From JAXGOI01 sp040767605 (GTDB lineage: Bacteria; Bacillota; Dehalobacteriia; UBA4068), in assembly GCA_040767605.1 (NCBI GenBank), contig JAXGOI010000001.1, positions 372,001 through 436,000 on the forward strand: a DNA stretch of 64,000 bases. Direction: 5' to 3'. Shown piece after piece: positions 9,812-18,315 of this stretch. Below the pieces are notes generated by a model that worked only from the letters and a program-made list of their open reading frames with translations, was not told the origin of the DNA and made no database searches. The position numbers were made by a program, and so were the translations under genes. Numbering within the stretch: the stretch's first letter is position 1; the number at the start of each line of letters is the position of its first letter.

Positions 9812-10624
9812 TTAACTTATTACCTCTTTAATTGCCCTCTCTAATAATACCCCGGCAAGCTCCCGGCGGTAAAGGGCATCCCCCCGCATATTTGTTCCAA
9901 AATGCAATTCATCCCGGGCAATTTTAATTGCCGTTTTAATTTCCTCATCTTGGGGCTTATCCGGCAAATAGGCGGAAGCCCCGGGGCATAAAGCCGCTCT
10001 TTGGGGCCTAGCCCCTAAAACCAGCCGCCATTTTTGGCCCTCTTTAGCGGCAGCCGCCGTAAGAAGAGGGAAATCCCCCCGGCTTAAGGCCATCCTTTTA
10101 TAAGAGCAGAGGCCATATTCCGGTTTTAAAATAAGCTTAACTAAAATATCTCTTTTAGGAGGGTTTTTAAGAAAATCCTCCAAGGATATTATTCCTCCCT
10201 TAAAAAGCTCTACCCGGCAATTTAAGGCCATTAAGGCCGTAAGCAAATCAGAAAAGCCGTAGCGCCCGTAAACACTGCCCCCAATGGTGGCGCAATTACG
10301 GAATTGAACGCCGACAATATCCTTCAAGGCCCGGGTAAAATAAGCGCCCCAATACTCCTGAAGGAGGGGGCTTTTTTCTGCCTGGCGCAAAGTGGCGGAG
10401 GCGCCGATTTCTATATTACCATTATTTAGCCTAATAAAATCCAGGCCGCAGTTTTTTAAATCCACAGCCTTATTAATTTTTTTATGCCCCATTTTAAGCC
10501 AAAGACAGCCGCCTAAAATAGTATTGCGACGGCCGGCGGAAATTATTTCATAAGCGTCTGCTAAATTTTGGGGCAAATGGTATTCTTTTATTGTATACAA
10601 AGTCTCCCCCTTTCTTTTTCCCAT
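9812..10624 (-). CDS. xdhB: Xanthine dehydrogenase-type FAD subunit
   Basis: Flavoprotein subunit (about 262-270 residues) that passes electrons from the Fe-S clusters to the acceptor. It belongs to the CO dehydrogenase flavoprotein family: a YHLPQNLADAYEI-type N-terminus, an early glycine-rich stretch (RRNTILGGCLW) and the FAD motif ATIGGSVYGRYGFSDL. The start is uncertain. ATG at 10624 has no ribosome site and lies in a palindrome; a TTG at 10600 is preceded by AAGGGGGAG at short spacing and fits the family N-terminus better. First gene of the hydroxylase operon, with a strong promoter at 10664-10692. Confidence 0.85.
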   Translation of the reverse strand: MGKRKGETLYTIKEYHLPQNLADAYEIISAGRRNTILGGCLWLKMGHKKINKAVDLKNCGLDFIRLNNGNIEIGASATLRQAEKSPLLQEYWGAYFTRALKDIVGVQFRNCATIGGSVYGRYGFSDLLTALMALNCRVELFKGGIISLEDFLKNPPKRDILVKLILKPEYGLCSYKRMALSRGDFPLLTAAAAKEGQKWRLVLGARPQRAALCPGASAYLPDKPQDEEIKTAIKIARDELHFGTNMRGDALYRRELAGVLLERAIKEVIS

Positions 10625-10663
10625 GGGGGAAAAGAAAGAATTTTGCCGTTAAAACACAAATAA

Positions 10664-10692
10664 AGTATATGTCAGATAGTTCTTAAAGTCAA
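10664..10692 (-). promoter_or_regulatory. Sigma-A promoter of the molybdenum hydroxylase operon
   Basis: Minus-strand TTGACT (10692-10687), 17-base spacer, TATACT (10669-10664); both hexamers match consensus at five of six positions. The predicted start leaves a leader of about 33 bases before the ATG at 10624. Confidence 0.7.
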
Positions 10693-10708
10693 ACCATATT
10701 TAGAAAAA

Positions 10709-10747
10709 GCATAAAGCAGCGGAAAGAAGATAACCGCTGCTTTATGC
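10709..10747 (-). terminator. Intrinsic terminator upstream of the hydroxylase operon
   Basis: A perfect 14-bp stem (10709-10722 with 10734-10747) with an 11-base loop, followed on the minus strand by TTTTTC. It lies about 170 bases after the desulfurase-like gene stop and just before the hydroxylase promoter, so it insulates the two. The rest of 10748-10918 holds no gene that I can support; see the finding on an ATG-TAG start-stop site. Confidence 0.7.
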
Positions 10748-10918
10748 TAGTTCCAGGGATGCGTAAATTATTTAGGAGGTTAGTATAATGTAGAATTCCT
10801 GTTGTTGTTCTAAGCTTATTTTAAAGGAGCCTTGTGTACTTTTTATGAACAATAAATGAACATTAAGCTACATTTTTGTATATATACGCTGTTTTTTTAA
10901 AATAACTATAAATTTAAG

Positions 10919-12064
10919 TTATTTGCCTTCCCCAGCTATTTTTTTTAAGGCCGAAACCGCGGCTGTAATTTCTTCCTCGGTATTAAAATAGCTTAGGCTA
11001 AAGCGCAAAGCCCCCTTTTTTTGAGTTTTTATTGTTTTATGGGCCAGGGGGCTGCAATGAAGGCCTGAGCGGCAATAAATATCATAGCGGCTGTCTAAAA
11101 TATAGGCGGCCTCGGAGCAATCCAGCCCTTCAAAATTAAAGGCGATAACAGCGGCCTGCTCCTTAATATTTTTTGGCCCATAGAGAATAAGGCCTTTAAT
11201 TTGCTTTAATTCCGAAAGTAAATAGGCGGTGAGCTCTTCCTCATATTTACAGATATTCTCCCGCCCTAATTCATTAATAAATTCCAGCCCCGCCCTTAGG
11301 CCGGCAATTCCCGAAGTATTTAAAGTTCCGCTTTCATAGCGGTCCGGCATCAGCTCCGGCTGAATAATTTCTGCGGATTTACTCCCCGTACCCCCTTGTT
11401 TTAAAGGTTTTAAATCCAGCCCCGGGCGTATATATAAAAACCCTGTCCCCTGGGGGCCGTAAAGGCCTTTATGCCCCGGGGCGGCCAGAAGATCAATATT
11501 ATGCTTTTTAACATCAATATTATAAACTCCCGCGCTTTGGGAGGCATCTAAGAGAAAAAGCAGCTTATTCTCAGCAGCCAGGCGGCCGATTTCAGAAACA
11601 GGCATTATGGTACCGGTTAAATTGGAAATATGGGTTATTGCCAGCATCCGGGTATTGGGCTTAATTTCCGATTTAAGGCTGTTAATATCCAGGCGGCCGG
11701 CCTCATCGCAATGGGCTATGCTCATTTCCACCCCTAAGGCCTCCAGAGCTTTTAGGGGCCGGACTACGGAATTATGCTCCATGGAGGAAATAATTACATG
11801 ATCCCCGGGGTTTAGGGCTCCTTTTAAGGCTAAATTAAGAGATTCCGTAGCATTAGCCGTAAAAACTATTTGCATGGCGTCATCTATATTAAAAAATTCT
11901 GCCAATAATAAGCGGGTTTCATAAATTTCTCTGGCGGCCATTAAGGCCATTTTATGCCCCGAACGGCCGGGGTTTGCGGCATATTTGCGCATACAATCAT
12001 CCATGGCCTTATAAACTCTTTCCGGCTTAGGCCAGGTTGTGGCGGCATTATCAAAATAAATCAT
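10919..12064 (-). CDS. Class V aminotransferase, cysteine desulfurase family protein
   Basis: PLP enzyme of 381 residues resembling NifS/SufS-type desulfurases (TIGR01977-like group). Seen: YFDNAATTWPKPE at the N-terminus, ATESLNLAL, the LLFLLDASQSAG region for PLP, the Schiff-base lysine in PGHKGLYGPQGTG, and a Cys in the C-terminal RSGLHCSPLAH loop that could carry persulfide. No IscU or SufU partner is nearby. Because it lies just upstream of a xanthine-dehydrogenase-type operon, one plausible role is to supply the sulfur of the Mo=S ligand; this is inference. ATG at 12064 has CAGGA upstream. Confidence 0.85.
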   Translation of the reverse strand: MIYFDNAATTWPKPERVYKAMDDCMRKYAANPGRSGHKMALMAAREIYETRLLLAEFFNIDDAMQIVFTANATESLNLALKGALNPGDHVIISSMEHNSVVRPLKALEALGVEMSIAHCDEAGRLDINSLKSEIKPNTRMLAITHISNLTGTIMPVSEIGRLAAENKLLFLLDASQSAGVYNIDVKKHNIDLLAAPGHKGLYGPQGTGFLYIRPGLDLKPLKQGGTGSKSAEIIQPELMPDRYESGTLNTSGIAGLRAGLEFINELGRENICKYEEELTAYLLSELKQIKGLILYGPKNIKEQAAVIAFNFEGLDCSEAAYILDSRYDIYCRSGLHCSPLAHKTIKTQKKGALRFSLSYFNTEEEITAAVSALKKIAGEGK

Positions 12065-12186
12065 TACATTCCTGCTTTCCCTGATTTTTAATAAAATAGA
12101 GGCTTTAAACCTTAAAATAATAACCTCTATATATTTTATTTTTTTTGTTTAAAAAAGGTACAAGTTTTTAAAGCTTTACCCGGCTT

Positions 12187-13272
12187 TTATAGAATTATAA
12201 GCTCCCGGGGGAAATGGGTAATTGTTTCCCCTCCCTCTGCCTTAACAATTACCGAGTTTTCAATCCGCACCCCGCCCCAGTTGGGTATATATATACCCGG
12301 CTCAACGGTTACAACCTGCCCTTTTATAAGGGGCTCATTATTTGCCGGGCTGAGATTGGGCTTTTCATGAATATCCAGGCCAATGCCATGGCCCAGGCTA
12401 TGGCCAAAATACTCCCCAAAACCCTGGCCTATAATAATATCTCTGGCGGTTTTATCTAAATCGGAGCATAAAACCCCTGCTTTAAGCCGGGATAAGGCCT
12501 CCTCCTGGGCATTTAAAACTATTTGGTAAACTCTTTTTTGCTTATTATCGGGGCTGCCTAAAATAAAAGTTCTTGTCATATCCGAGCGGTAGCCATTATA
12601 TACCGCGCCAAAATCTAAAGTAATAAATTCCCCCTTAGCCAGCTTTTTTAAAGAGGGCTTATTATGGCAAAGGGAGCCGTTAAGACCCGAGGCAATAATA
12701 GGAGGAAAGGCCTGCCCCCGGGAGCCGTGGCTTGTAAGCTCATAATTTAAAATCGCTTCCAGGCGGATTTCGCTTATTCCAGGAACTATTTTCGGCAAAA
12801 CAGCTTCAAGGGCCTTATCCGCAATTTTGGCCGCCTTTTTTAAAGATTCTTCTTCCCCTTTATCTTTTATCTGGCGCAATTCTTCAATACAGCCGAATTT
12901 AGGAATAAGCTCCGCCCCTAAAAGGGCGGCTTTTAATTTTTGATAAAACCCGTAGGAAATACCTTCCTCTTCAAAGCCGATTTTCTTTAAACCCCGGGCG
13001 GCGGCCTCAGCCTCTATAATCTTTAAAGCGGTATTCCCTTCTTTACCGCTGCGTATTATCTCTAACCCCAGGCAAGAGCCGCATTCCTTTTGGGCCTGCT
13101 CAATATAGCGAAAATCCGTAATAAAAATATCTTTGCCATAGGGGCAAATTAATAAAAAAGCGTCGTCCCCTGTATAGCCTGTAAGGTAGCGTATATTTAC
13201 GCCCCCCTTAATAAAAAAAGCGTCTAAACCGTCCTTTTTTAAAATCTCGTTAAGCCTATTTATTCTCTCCAT
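12187..13272 (-). CDS. M24 Xaa-Pro peptidase (PepQ/YpdF-like)
   Basis: Cytoplasmic metallopeptidase of 361 residues that cleaves X-Pro dipeptides or N-terminal X-Pro bonds. The N-terminal creatinase-like domain (about 1-125) precedes the pita-bread catalytic domain. The five metal ligands can be placed: Asp in LDFGAVYNG, Asp in RSDMTRTF, His in GHSLGHGIG, Glu in VTVEPGIY and Glu in GVRIENSVIV. ATG at 13272 has AGGAGG upstream. It lies between the desulfurase-like and RACo-like genes, all minus strand. Confidence 0.88.
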   Translation of the reverse strand: MERINRLNEILKKDGLDAFFIKGGVNIRYLTGYTGDDAFLLICPYGKDIFITDFRYIEQAQKECGSCLGLEIIRSGKEGNTALKIIEAEAAARGLKKIGFEEEGISYGFYQKLKAALLGAELIPKFGCIEELRQIKDKGEEESLKKAAKIADKALEAVLPKIVPGISEIRLEAILNYELTSHGSRGQAFPPIIASGLNGSLCHNKPSLKKLAKGEFITLDFGAVYNGYRSDMTRTFILGSPDNKQKRVYQIVLNAQEEALSRLKAGVLCSDLDKTARDIIIGQGFGEYFGHSLGHGIGLDIHEKPNLSPANNEPLIKGQVVTVEPGIYIPNWGGVRIENSVIVKAEGGETITHFPRELIIL

Positions 13273-13358
13273 ATTTCCTCCTGATGCCCCCTGATGGCTT
13301 CCCGGTAGCCTCCTGAAAACTTAATTTACCCGCTAAAGATTTTTATTTTTAACTTTAT

Positions 13359-14987
13359 CTATAATAAGGGGAAATCAATTGCCTTGAGAAAGGATTCCTC
13401 AAAATCCCGCCGGCCGAAAAGCTCAATATGCCTGGTATTTTCGGCAAGGCTTTTGGCAAGCCCTTGCTTTTCCTCATCTATCAAATATAAAAAAGCCCCT
13501 CTGCCTGCGGCATTGCCAATGGGTATTATTTTCTCCGCCTCAATTTTAGGCAAAAGCCCAATACCTAAGGCGCTTTCTTTATTTAAATAATTGCCGAAAG
13601 CCCCGGCAATATATATTTTATCCAAATCCTCTATTTTGGACCCGGCCTCATTTATAAGCATAATTATTCCGGCATATATAGCTGCCTTGGCGGATTGCAG
13701 CTGGCGGATATCCTTTTGGGTAATTACAATATCCCTTGAATCTTTTTCCTCCCCGGCATAGGCCAAAACAAATTCCCTCCCGTAAGCCCCATAGCGCAGG
13801 CGGCTTTTTAAAGGGGGCGGTAAAATAAGCTCCCGGTTTTGCTGGTCCCAAAACCGGCCCCTATGGTTTATAATCCCGTTTTTGCGGAATTGAGCCGCGG
13901 CATCCAATAAGCCGGAGCCGCAAATTCCTAAGGGTTTACCCCCTCCGATTATCTTAATCTCTACCCCTTCGGCTTTAATTTCAACCCCCTCAATTGCCCC
14001 CTTAAGCCCCCTCATGCCATGGAGAATATTTGCCCCCTCAAAGGCGGGGCCGGCTGCGGCCGAGCAGGCTAAAAGCTCTCCCTTAAAGGATAAAACCACT
14101 TCGCTGTTGGTGCCGATATCTAAAGCAAGCTCCAGGCCTTGGCTTTTATGCATATTTAAATTCAGGAGCATGGCAACGGTATCCGAGCCTACAAAACCCC
14201 CGATATGGGGCAAAAAATAAACCTTTGCTTCAGGAGATATTTCTAAACCGATTTCTGATGCCGGGAATTCCCTACCCCCCTTAAAGGAGGAAGAAAAGGG
14301 TATGGATGTAAGGGGCAGGCAATCCTCCCCGGCTAATATATGGCTCATTACGGTATTCCCGGCAACGGCGGCGCTAAGAATATTTTGCCCCTTTATGCCG
14401 TATTTATCTTCAAATTCCCGGATAATCCGGTTTACGGCATAAACCGCGGCCTTTTGCATTTCTCTAAAGCCTTCGGGGTTTTTTAATCCGTATTCCAGGC
14501 GATTAATTAAATCCCGCCCAAAACCCATTTGAGGATTGGCTAAAGCTAAAGAGCCGATTTCAGCGCCGGTTTTTAAATCCGCCAAAATTGCCCCAATGGT
14601 TGTAGTGCCTATATCCAGAGCAAGGCCCAGCTTTGCGGAAAATACGGCCTTAATCTGCTCTATATTTTCACCTTTCGGCTCTTTACGGGCAGGGCCCTCC
14701 TCTTTTTGAGGGTACCACAAGCTTATATTTTCATCATCCTTAATTTTAAACAGGCAGGCCAAACGCCAGCCGACTCTTAATTCCTGAGGGGTAAAAAAAC
14801 CGTATTCTTCATCTTCAGGTTCCCCGGGCCTGCCTTCAAAAACTCTTACCCGGCATTTGCCGCAGCTGCCCCGGCCCCCGCAATAGCTTTCCGCCATAAG
14901 GCCGGCCTGAAAAAAGGCCTCTAAAAGAGTTTGCCCTTTATTGGCTTTAATTTGTATATTTTGCGGAAAAATATTTATAATTGCCAT
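13359..14987 (-). CDS. RACo-like ferredoxin/ASKHA ATPase (DUF4445)
   Basis: A protein of 542 residues combining an N-terminal [2Fe-2S] ferredoxin domain (Cys in AESYCGGRGSCGKCRV and RLACLF, residues 36-78) with an ASKHA-type ATPase part (LALDIGTTTIGAIL near 129, ELALDIGTNSEV near 290, AGAFGNYL near the C-terminus). This architecture is known from RACo-type proteins, which reductively reactivate corrinoid proteins using ATP. No corrinoid protein or methyltransferase is encoded in the window, so the client is unknown. ATG at 14987 has GAGGTG upstream. Confidence 0.82.
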   Translation of the reverse strand: MAIINIFPQNIQIKANKGQTLLEAFFQAGLMAESYCGGRGSCGKCRVRVFEGRPGEPEDEEYGFFTPQELRVGWRLACLFKIKDDENISLWYPQKEEGPARKEPKGENIEQIKAVFSAKLGLALDIGTTTIGAILADLKTGAEIGSLALANPQMGFGRDLINRLEYGLKNPEGFREMQKAAVYAVNRIIREFEDKYGIKGQNILSAAVAGNTVMSHILAGEDCLPLTSIPFSSSFKGGREFPASEIGLEISPEAKVYFLPHIGGFVGSDTVAMLLNLNMHKSQGLELALDIGTNSEVVLSFKGELLACSAAAGPAFEGANILHGMRGLKGAIEGVEIKAEGVEIKIIGGGKPLGICGSGLLDAAAQFRKNGIINHRGRFWDQQNRELILPPPLKSRLRYGAYGREFVLAYAGEEKDSRDIVITQKDIRQLQSAKAAIYAGIIMLINEAGSKIEDLDKIYIAGAFGNYLNKESALGIGLLPKIEAEKIIPIGNAAGRGAFLYLIDEEKQGLAKSLAENTRHIELFGRRDFEESFLKAIDFPLL

Positions 14988-15119
14988 AAAAACACCTCAA
15001 TTATATTTTAAAGGGTTTATAGGGTTATTTTGTCGAAAAACAAAAATTATCAGTTTAATTATATCATTCCAAGCCGTGTATGCCTAGAGGGGTTTAGCCT
15101 TGCTTTAAACGGGCCTAAA

Positions 15120-15148
15120 TTGACTTTAGCTTGGCGGAATGTTAAAAT
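15120..15148 (+). promoter_or_regulatory. Sigma-A promoter of the fumarase genes
   Basis: TTGACT (15120-15125), 17-base spacer, TAAAAT (15143-15148), about 45 bases before the fumarase alpha start. Confidence 0.6.
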
Positions 15149-15192
15149 TAAATATAATCTTCTTCTACATAAAACTGGGGGTATAGTTTTTT

Positions 15193-16038
15193 GTGCTTAA
15201 AACCATTAACTGCGAAGAAATAAGCCGGGCCGTAGCCGAGCTTGCCTTTAAAAGCAATATTTTTTTGCCGGAAGATATTAAAAAAGGCCTGGATATTGCC
15301 CTTAAACGGGAGAAAAACCCCCTAGCTTGCGATATTTTAGGGGATTTAATTCTTAACCAAAAAATTGCGGCGGAAAACAGCCTGCCCCTTTGCCAGGATA
15401 CCGGGGCGGCAGTATTTTTTGTGGAATTAGGGCAGGATATTCAAATAAAGGGCGGCCTGCTTTATGATGCTATTAATCAGGGAATTGCCCGGGGCTATAC
15501 CGATAATTATCTTAGAAAATCCATGGTTTCTCATCCCTGGCTGCGGCAAAATACAGGTGATAATACCCCCGCCATTATTCATATTTGCCTTAAAGAGGGG
15601 GATAAATTAAAAATAACCCTTATGCCCAAGGGGGGCGGGGCCGAAAATTGCAGCGCTCTTGCCATGCTTACCCCGGCCCAGGACTTAAAAGGAATTAAAG
15701 ATTTTATTTTAAAAACCGTTAAAAAAGCCGGGGCCAACGCCTGCCCCCCCCTGATAATTGGAATAGGCATAGGCGGTAATTTTGAAACCGCCCCCCTTTT
15801 GGCTAAAAAGGCTCTTACCAGGAATCTCTATCAGCCTCATCCCCAAAAGGAAGTGGCCGCTTTAGAAGAAGAATTGCTGGAAGAAATAAATAAAATGGGT
15901 ATTGGCCCCCAGGGTTTAGGGGGAGATACCACAGCCTTAGGAGTTTTTATTGAAATCTTCCCCTGCCATATAGCATCCTTACCCGTTGCGGTTAATCTAA
16001 ATTGCCATGTTTCGCGCCATTTAAGCGTTACTTTATAA
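15193..16038 (+). CDS. Class I fumarate hydratase (or tartrate dehydratase-type), alpha subunit
   Basis: Subunit of 281 residues carrying the oxygen-sensitive [4Fe-4S] cluster of the two-subunit fumarase. Three conserved Cys are visible: PLCQDTGAAV, GGAENCSAL and ANACPPLIIGIGIGG. The start is GTG at 15193 preceded by GGGGG. The beta subunit starts 14 bases after the stop. The family also includes L-tartrate dehydratase, and sequence alone does not separate them; a fumarase in a partial anaerobic TCA route is the simpler reading. Confidence 0.88.
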   Translation: MLKTINCEEISRAVAELAFKSNIFLPEDIKKGLDIALKREKNPLACDILGDLILNQKIAAENSLPLCQDTGAAVFFVELGQDIQIKGGLLYDAINQGIARGYTDNYLRKSMVSHPWLRQNTGDNTPAIIHICLKEGDKLKITLMPKGGGAENCSALAMLTPAQDLKGIKDFILKTVKKAGANACPPLIIGIGIGGNFETAPLLAKKALTRNLYQPHPQKEVAALEEELLEEINKMGIGPQGLGGDTTALGVFIEIFPCHIASLPVAVNLNCHVSRHLSVTL

Positions 16039-16051
16039 ATCGGAGTAAAAT

Positions 16052-16606
16052 ATGCCCATAAAAATAAGCACACCTTTAAATGAAGAAGCCTTACTTAAAC
16101 TAAAAAGCGGGGATAAGGTTTTGATTTCCGGCATTATTTATACCGCCAGAGATGCGGCTCATAAAAAAATGACGGAGCTTTTAGCCCTAGGCTTACCTTT
16201 ACCTTTTGATTTAAAAAACCAGCTTATTTTTTACGCCGGCCCCGCCCCCGCCCCTATAGGTAAAATTATCGGCGCAATAGGGCCGACAACATCCAGCCGA
16301 ATGGACGGCCATACCCTGCCCCTTCTTGAGCAGGGCCTTAAAGGAATGCTGGGTAAAGGCAGGCGCAGCCCGCTAATTTGTGAGGCTTGCCAAAAATATA
16401 AGGCCGTTTATTTTGCCTCCTTGGGGGGAGCGGCGGCTTTACTGGCCCAAAGGGTTAAAAAGGCTTCCCTTTTTGCCTGGGAGGAGCTGGGAGCTGAGGC
16501 CATATACAAGCTTGAGGTTAAAGATATGCCGGCCTTTGTTATTTATGATTGCTATGGCCGGGATTTTTATCAGGAAATTCAGGAAAGGCATGATACGCAA
16601 AAATAA
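16052..16606 (+). CDS. Class I fumarate hydratase, beta subunit
   Basis: Partner of 184 residues, matching the C-terminal domain of single-chain class I fumarases. Seen: GDKVLISGIIYTARDAAHKKM, GPTTSSRMDG and the GKGRRS stretch, typical of this domain. Start ATG with GGAG upstream; co-transcribed with alpha. No obvious T-rich terminator follows before the next gene. Confidence 0.88.
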   Translation: MPIKISTPLNEEALLKLKSGDKVLISGIIYTARDAAHKKMTELLALGLPLPFDLKNQLIFYAGPAPAPIGKIIGAIGPTTSSRMDGHTLPLLEQGLKGMLGKGRRSPLICEACQKYKAVYFASLGGAAALLAQRVKKASLFAWEELGAEAIYKLEVKDMPAFVIYDCYGRDFYQEIQERHDTQK

Positions 16607-16715
16607 TAATAAAGAATGCTTTTTTATTTATTAATTTAACTTATAAGCTTTATTTATTAATTACCCTAATAAACTCAATAGTTTTACCTAAAATACTTTT
16701 TTGGAGGAGATAAAA

Positions 16716-17099
16716 ATGACTGAGAAAAAATTTTTGTTTTGCAAACACTGCGGCAATATGGTTGGCATGATTAATGATTCCGGCGTGGAAATTATTTGCT
16801 GCGGTGAGCCTATGGAGATTTTAAAAGCCAATACTACAGATGCCTCCCAGGAAAAGCATGTGCCGGTAGTTACCGTTAAGGGGAATACCGTTGATGTACG
16901 GGTAGGCAGTGTGGATCATCCTATGATTGCCGCCCATTACATTGATTGGATTTACCTTCACAGCGAAAAGGGCGGCCAGAGAAAGCATTTAACTGTTGGA
17001 GGCGAGCCTGCCGCAAACTTTGCCCTCACAGAGGATGACAAGCCTTTAGCAGCTTATGCTTATTGTAATCTTCACGGTTTATGGGTTGCAAAAATTTAA
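16716..17099 (+). CDS. Desulfoferrodoxin (superoxide reductase)
   Basis: Cytoplasmic non-haem iron protein of 127 residues that reduces superoxide to peroxide without making oxygen. The N-terminal desulforedoxin-type Fe centre has FCKHC and IICCG. The catalytic centre has the expected His ligands (EKHVPVV, VDHPMIAAHYIDW) and the C-terminal CNLHGLW that supplies Cys and His. Start ATG 16716 is preceded by GGAGGAG; an in-frame TTG at 16701 lies inside this ribosome site and is not used. Ends at the terminator at 17111-17132. Confidence 0.95.
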   Translation: MTEKKFLFCKHCGNMVGMINDSGVEIICCGEPMEILKANTTDASQEKHVPVVTVKGNTVDVRVGSVDHPMIAAHYIDWIYLHSEKGGQRKHLTVGGEPAANFALTEDDKPLAAYAYCNLHGLWVAKI

Positions 17100-17110
17100 G
17101 CAAAAATAAA

Positions 17111-17132
17111 AAACGGCGCAAGCCGTTTTTTT
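17111..17132 (+). terminator. Intrinsic terminator after desulfoferrodoxin
   Basis: Stem AAACGGC/GCCGTTT (17111-17117 with 17122-17128), loop GCAA, then a T-run. Confidence 0.85.
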
Positions 17133-17245
17133 ATTGCCCGAATAATAAATTATTTTTAGCTATTTTGCTTAAATCCTTGTTAAAACCCCGTAAATAAAGT
17201 AAAATTTACTTTGATGCATTTAATAATAATTTAAAGGTGGCTTTT

Positions 17246-18229
17246 ATGGCAAATTCCCTGATTGTTTTTAACCAAGTAATCATAATGTTTCTTATTTCTT
17301 TTTGCGGCTATTTGCTTATAAAATTAAAATTAGTAAATGTGGATTGCTGCAAAAGCCTGACAAATATTCTTCTTTATATAGTAACCCCCAGTGTAATTGT
17401 GGTGGCATTAGTAAGAGAATATAATCCCAATGAGGCCCGGGGCTTTTTCGCTGCTTTAGCCCTTTCTCTTTTTCTGCAAATAACTTTTATTTTAATTGCC
17501 ACCCTGATAATCCCCAGAAAAGGCAATAATAATGCCGGCCTTCAGCGTTTTGCGGCTGTTATGCCAAATACCGGTTATATCGGTATTCCTATGGCTCAGG
17601 CGGTTTTGGGTTTAGACGGAGTTTTTTTTATAGCCGCCAATATTATTGTTTTTAATTTGCTCCTCTTCAGCTACGGGAGGCTTCAATTAGAGGCGGATTC
17701 CGCCGTAACACAGGGTAAACCCCTGCCGAAATTCCGCTTTGATAAAAAAATCATCCCCTGTTTTATAAACCCGGCCACTATATCCGCCGCTCTTGGCCTA
17801 ACCCTTTACTTATCCAATACTACCCTGCCTAATACAATTTTAGCCGTTGCCCGCCATTTTTACGGCTTAAATACCGCCTTACCCATGCTTATTGTAGGCA
17901 TAATCTTGGCGGAATCAGATTTAAAATCTATTTTAACTGATTTTAGCTGTAATTTTATTTCTTTTTTACGGCTTTTGCTTTTGCCGGTAATCGGGGTAAT
18001 ACTTTTAGCTTTAATAGATATTTCCTGGTTTACGGAAAATTCCCAGCTAATAAAATCGGCCCTAATTATCGGCCTTTGCACCCCCAGCGCCGTGGCTTCC
18101 ACCTTTGCCTCCCTTGCCTATGGGGCAGACAGCGCCTATGCCTCCCGCATGGTCGCAAATTCCACGGTATTCAGTATCATAACCATGCCTCTTATCTTCC
18201 TGCTTTGGGAGATTATCCCAAAATTATAA
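17246..18229 (+). CDS. AEC family (auxin efflux carrier-type) transporter
   Basis: Inner-membrane secondary carrier of 327 residues with about ten membrane segments in two halves. The first half includes MPNTGYIGIPMAQAVLG, the second GLCTPSAVASTFASLAYG, both typical of AEC permeases such as malate or malonate carriers. The ATG at 17246 has AAAGGTGG six bases upstream; an in-frame GTG at 17237 lies within that ribosome site. It follows the fumarase genes, so a dicarboxylate substrate is possible but unproven. Confidence 0.85.
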   Translation: MANSLIVFNQVIIMFLISFCGYLLIKLKLVNVDCCKSLTNILLYIVTPSVIVVALVREYNPNEARGFFAALALSLFLQITFILIATLIIPRKGNNNAGLQRFAAVMPNTGYIGIPMAQAVLGLDGVFFIAANIIVFNLLLFSYGRLQLEADSAVTQGKPLPKFRFDKKIIPCFINPATISAALGLTLYLSNTTLPNTILAVARHFYGLNTALPMLIVGIILAESDLKSILTDFSCNFISFLRLLLLPVIGVILLALIDISWFTENSQLIKSALIIGLCTPSAVASTFASLAYGADSAYASRMVANSTVFSIITMPLIFLLWEIIPKL

Positions 18230-18244
18230 CTTATAAAAATAAAT

Positions 18245-18270
18245 AAAAAGACGCTTTAAGCGTCTTTTTT
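18245..18270. terminator. Intrinsic terminator between convergent AEC and pyrD genes
   Basis: Stem AAAAAGACGC/GCGTCTTTTT (18245-18254, 18260-18269) with five-base loop; A-rich and T-rich flanks allow both directions. Confidence 0.8.
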
Positions 18271-18315
18271 TATTCTCTGCTTTATTTTTAAGTTTATTTA
18301 AAATTCAAGCTTTAT

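Noticed and set aside
6843..10918. Purine or 2'-dG riboswitch before the hydroxylase or bmp genes
   Set aside because: Neither leader shows the three-way junction blocks; the leaders are too short.
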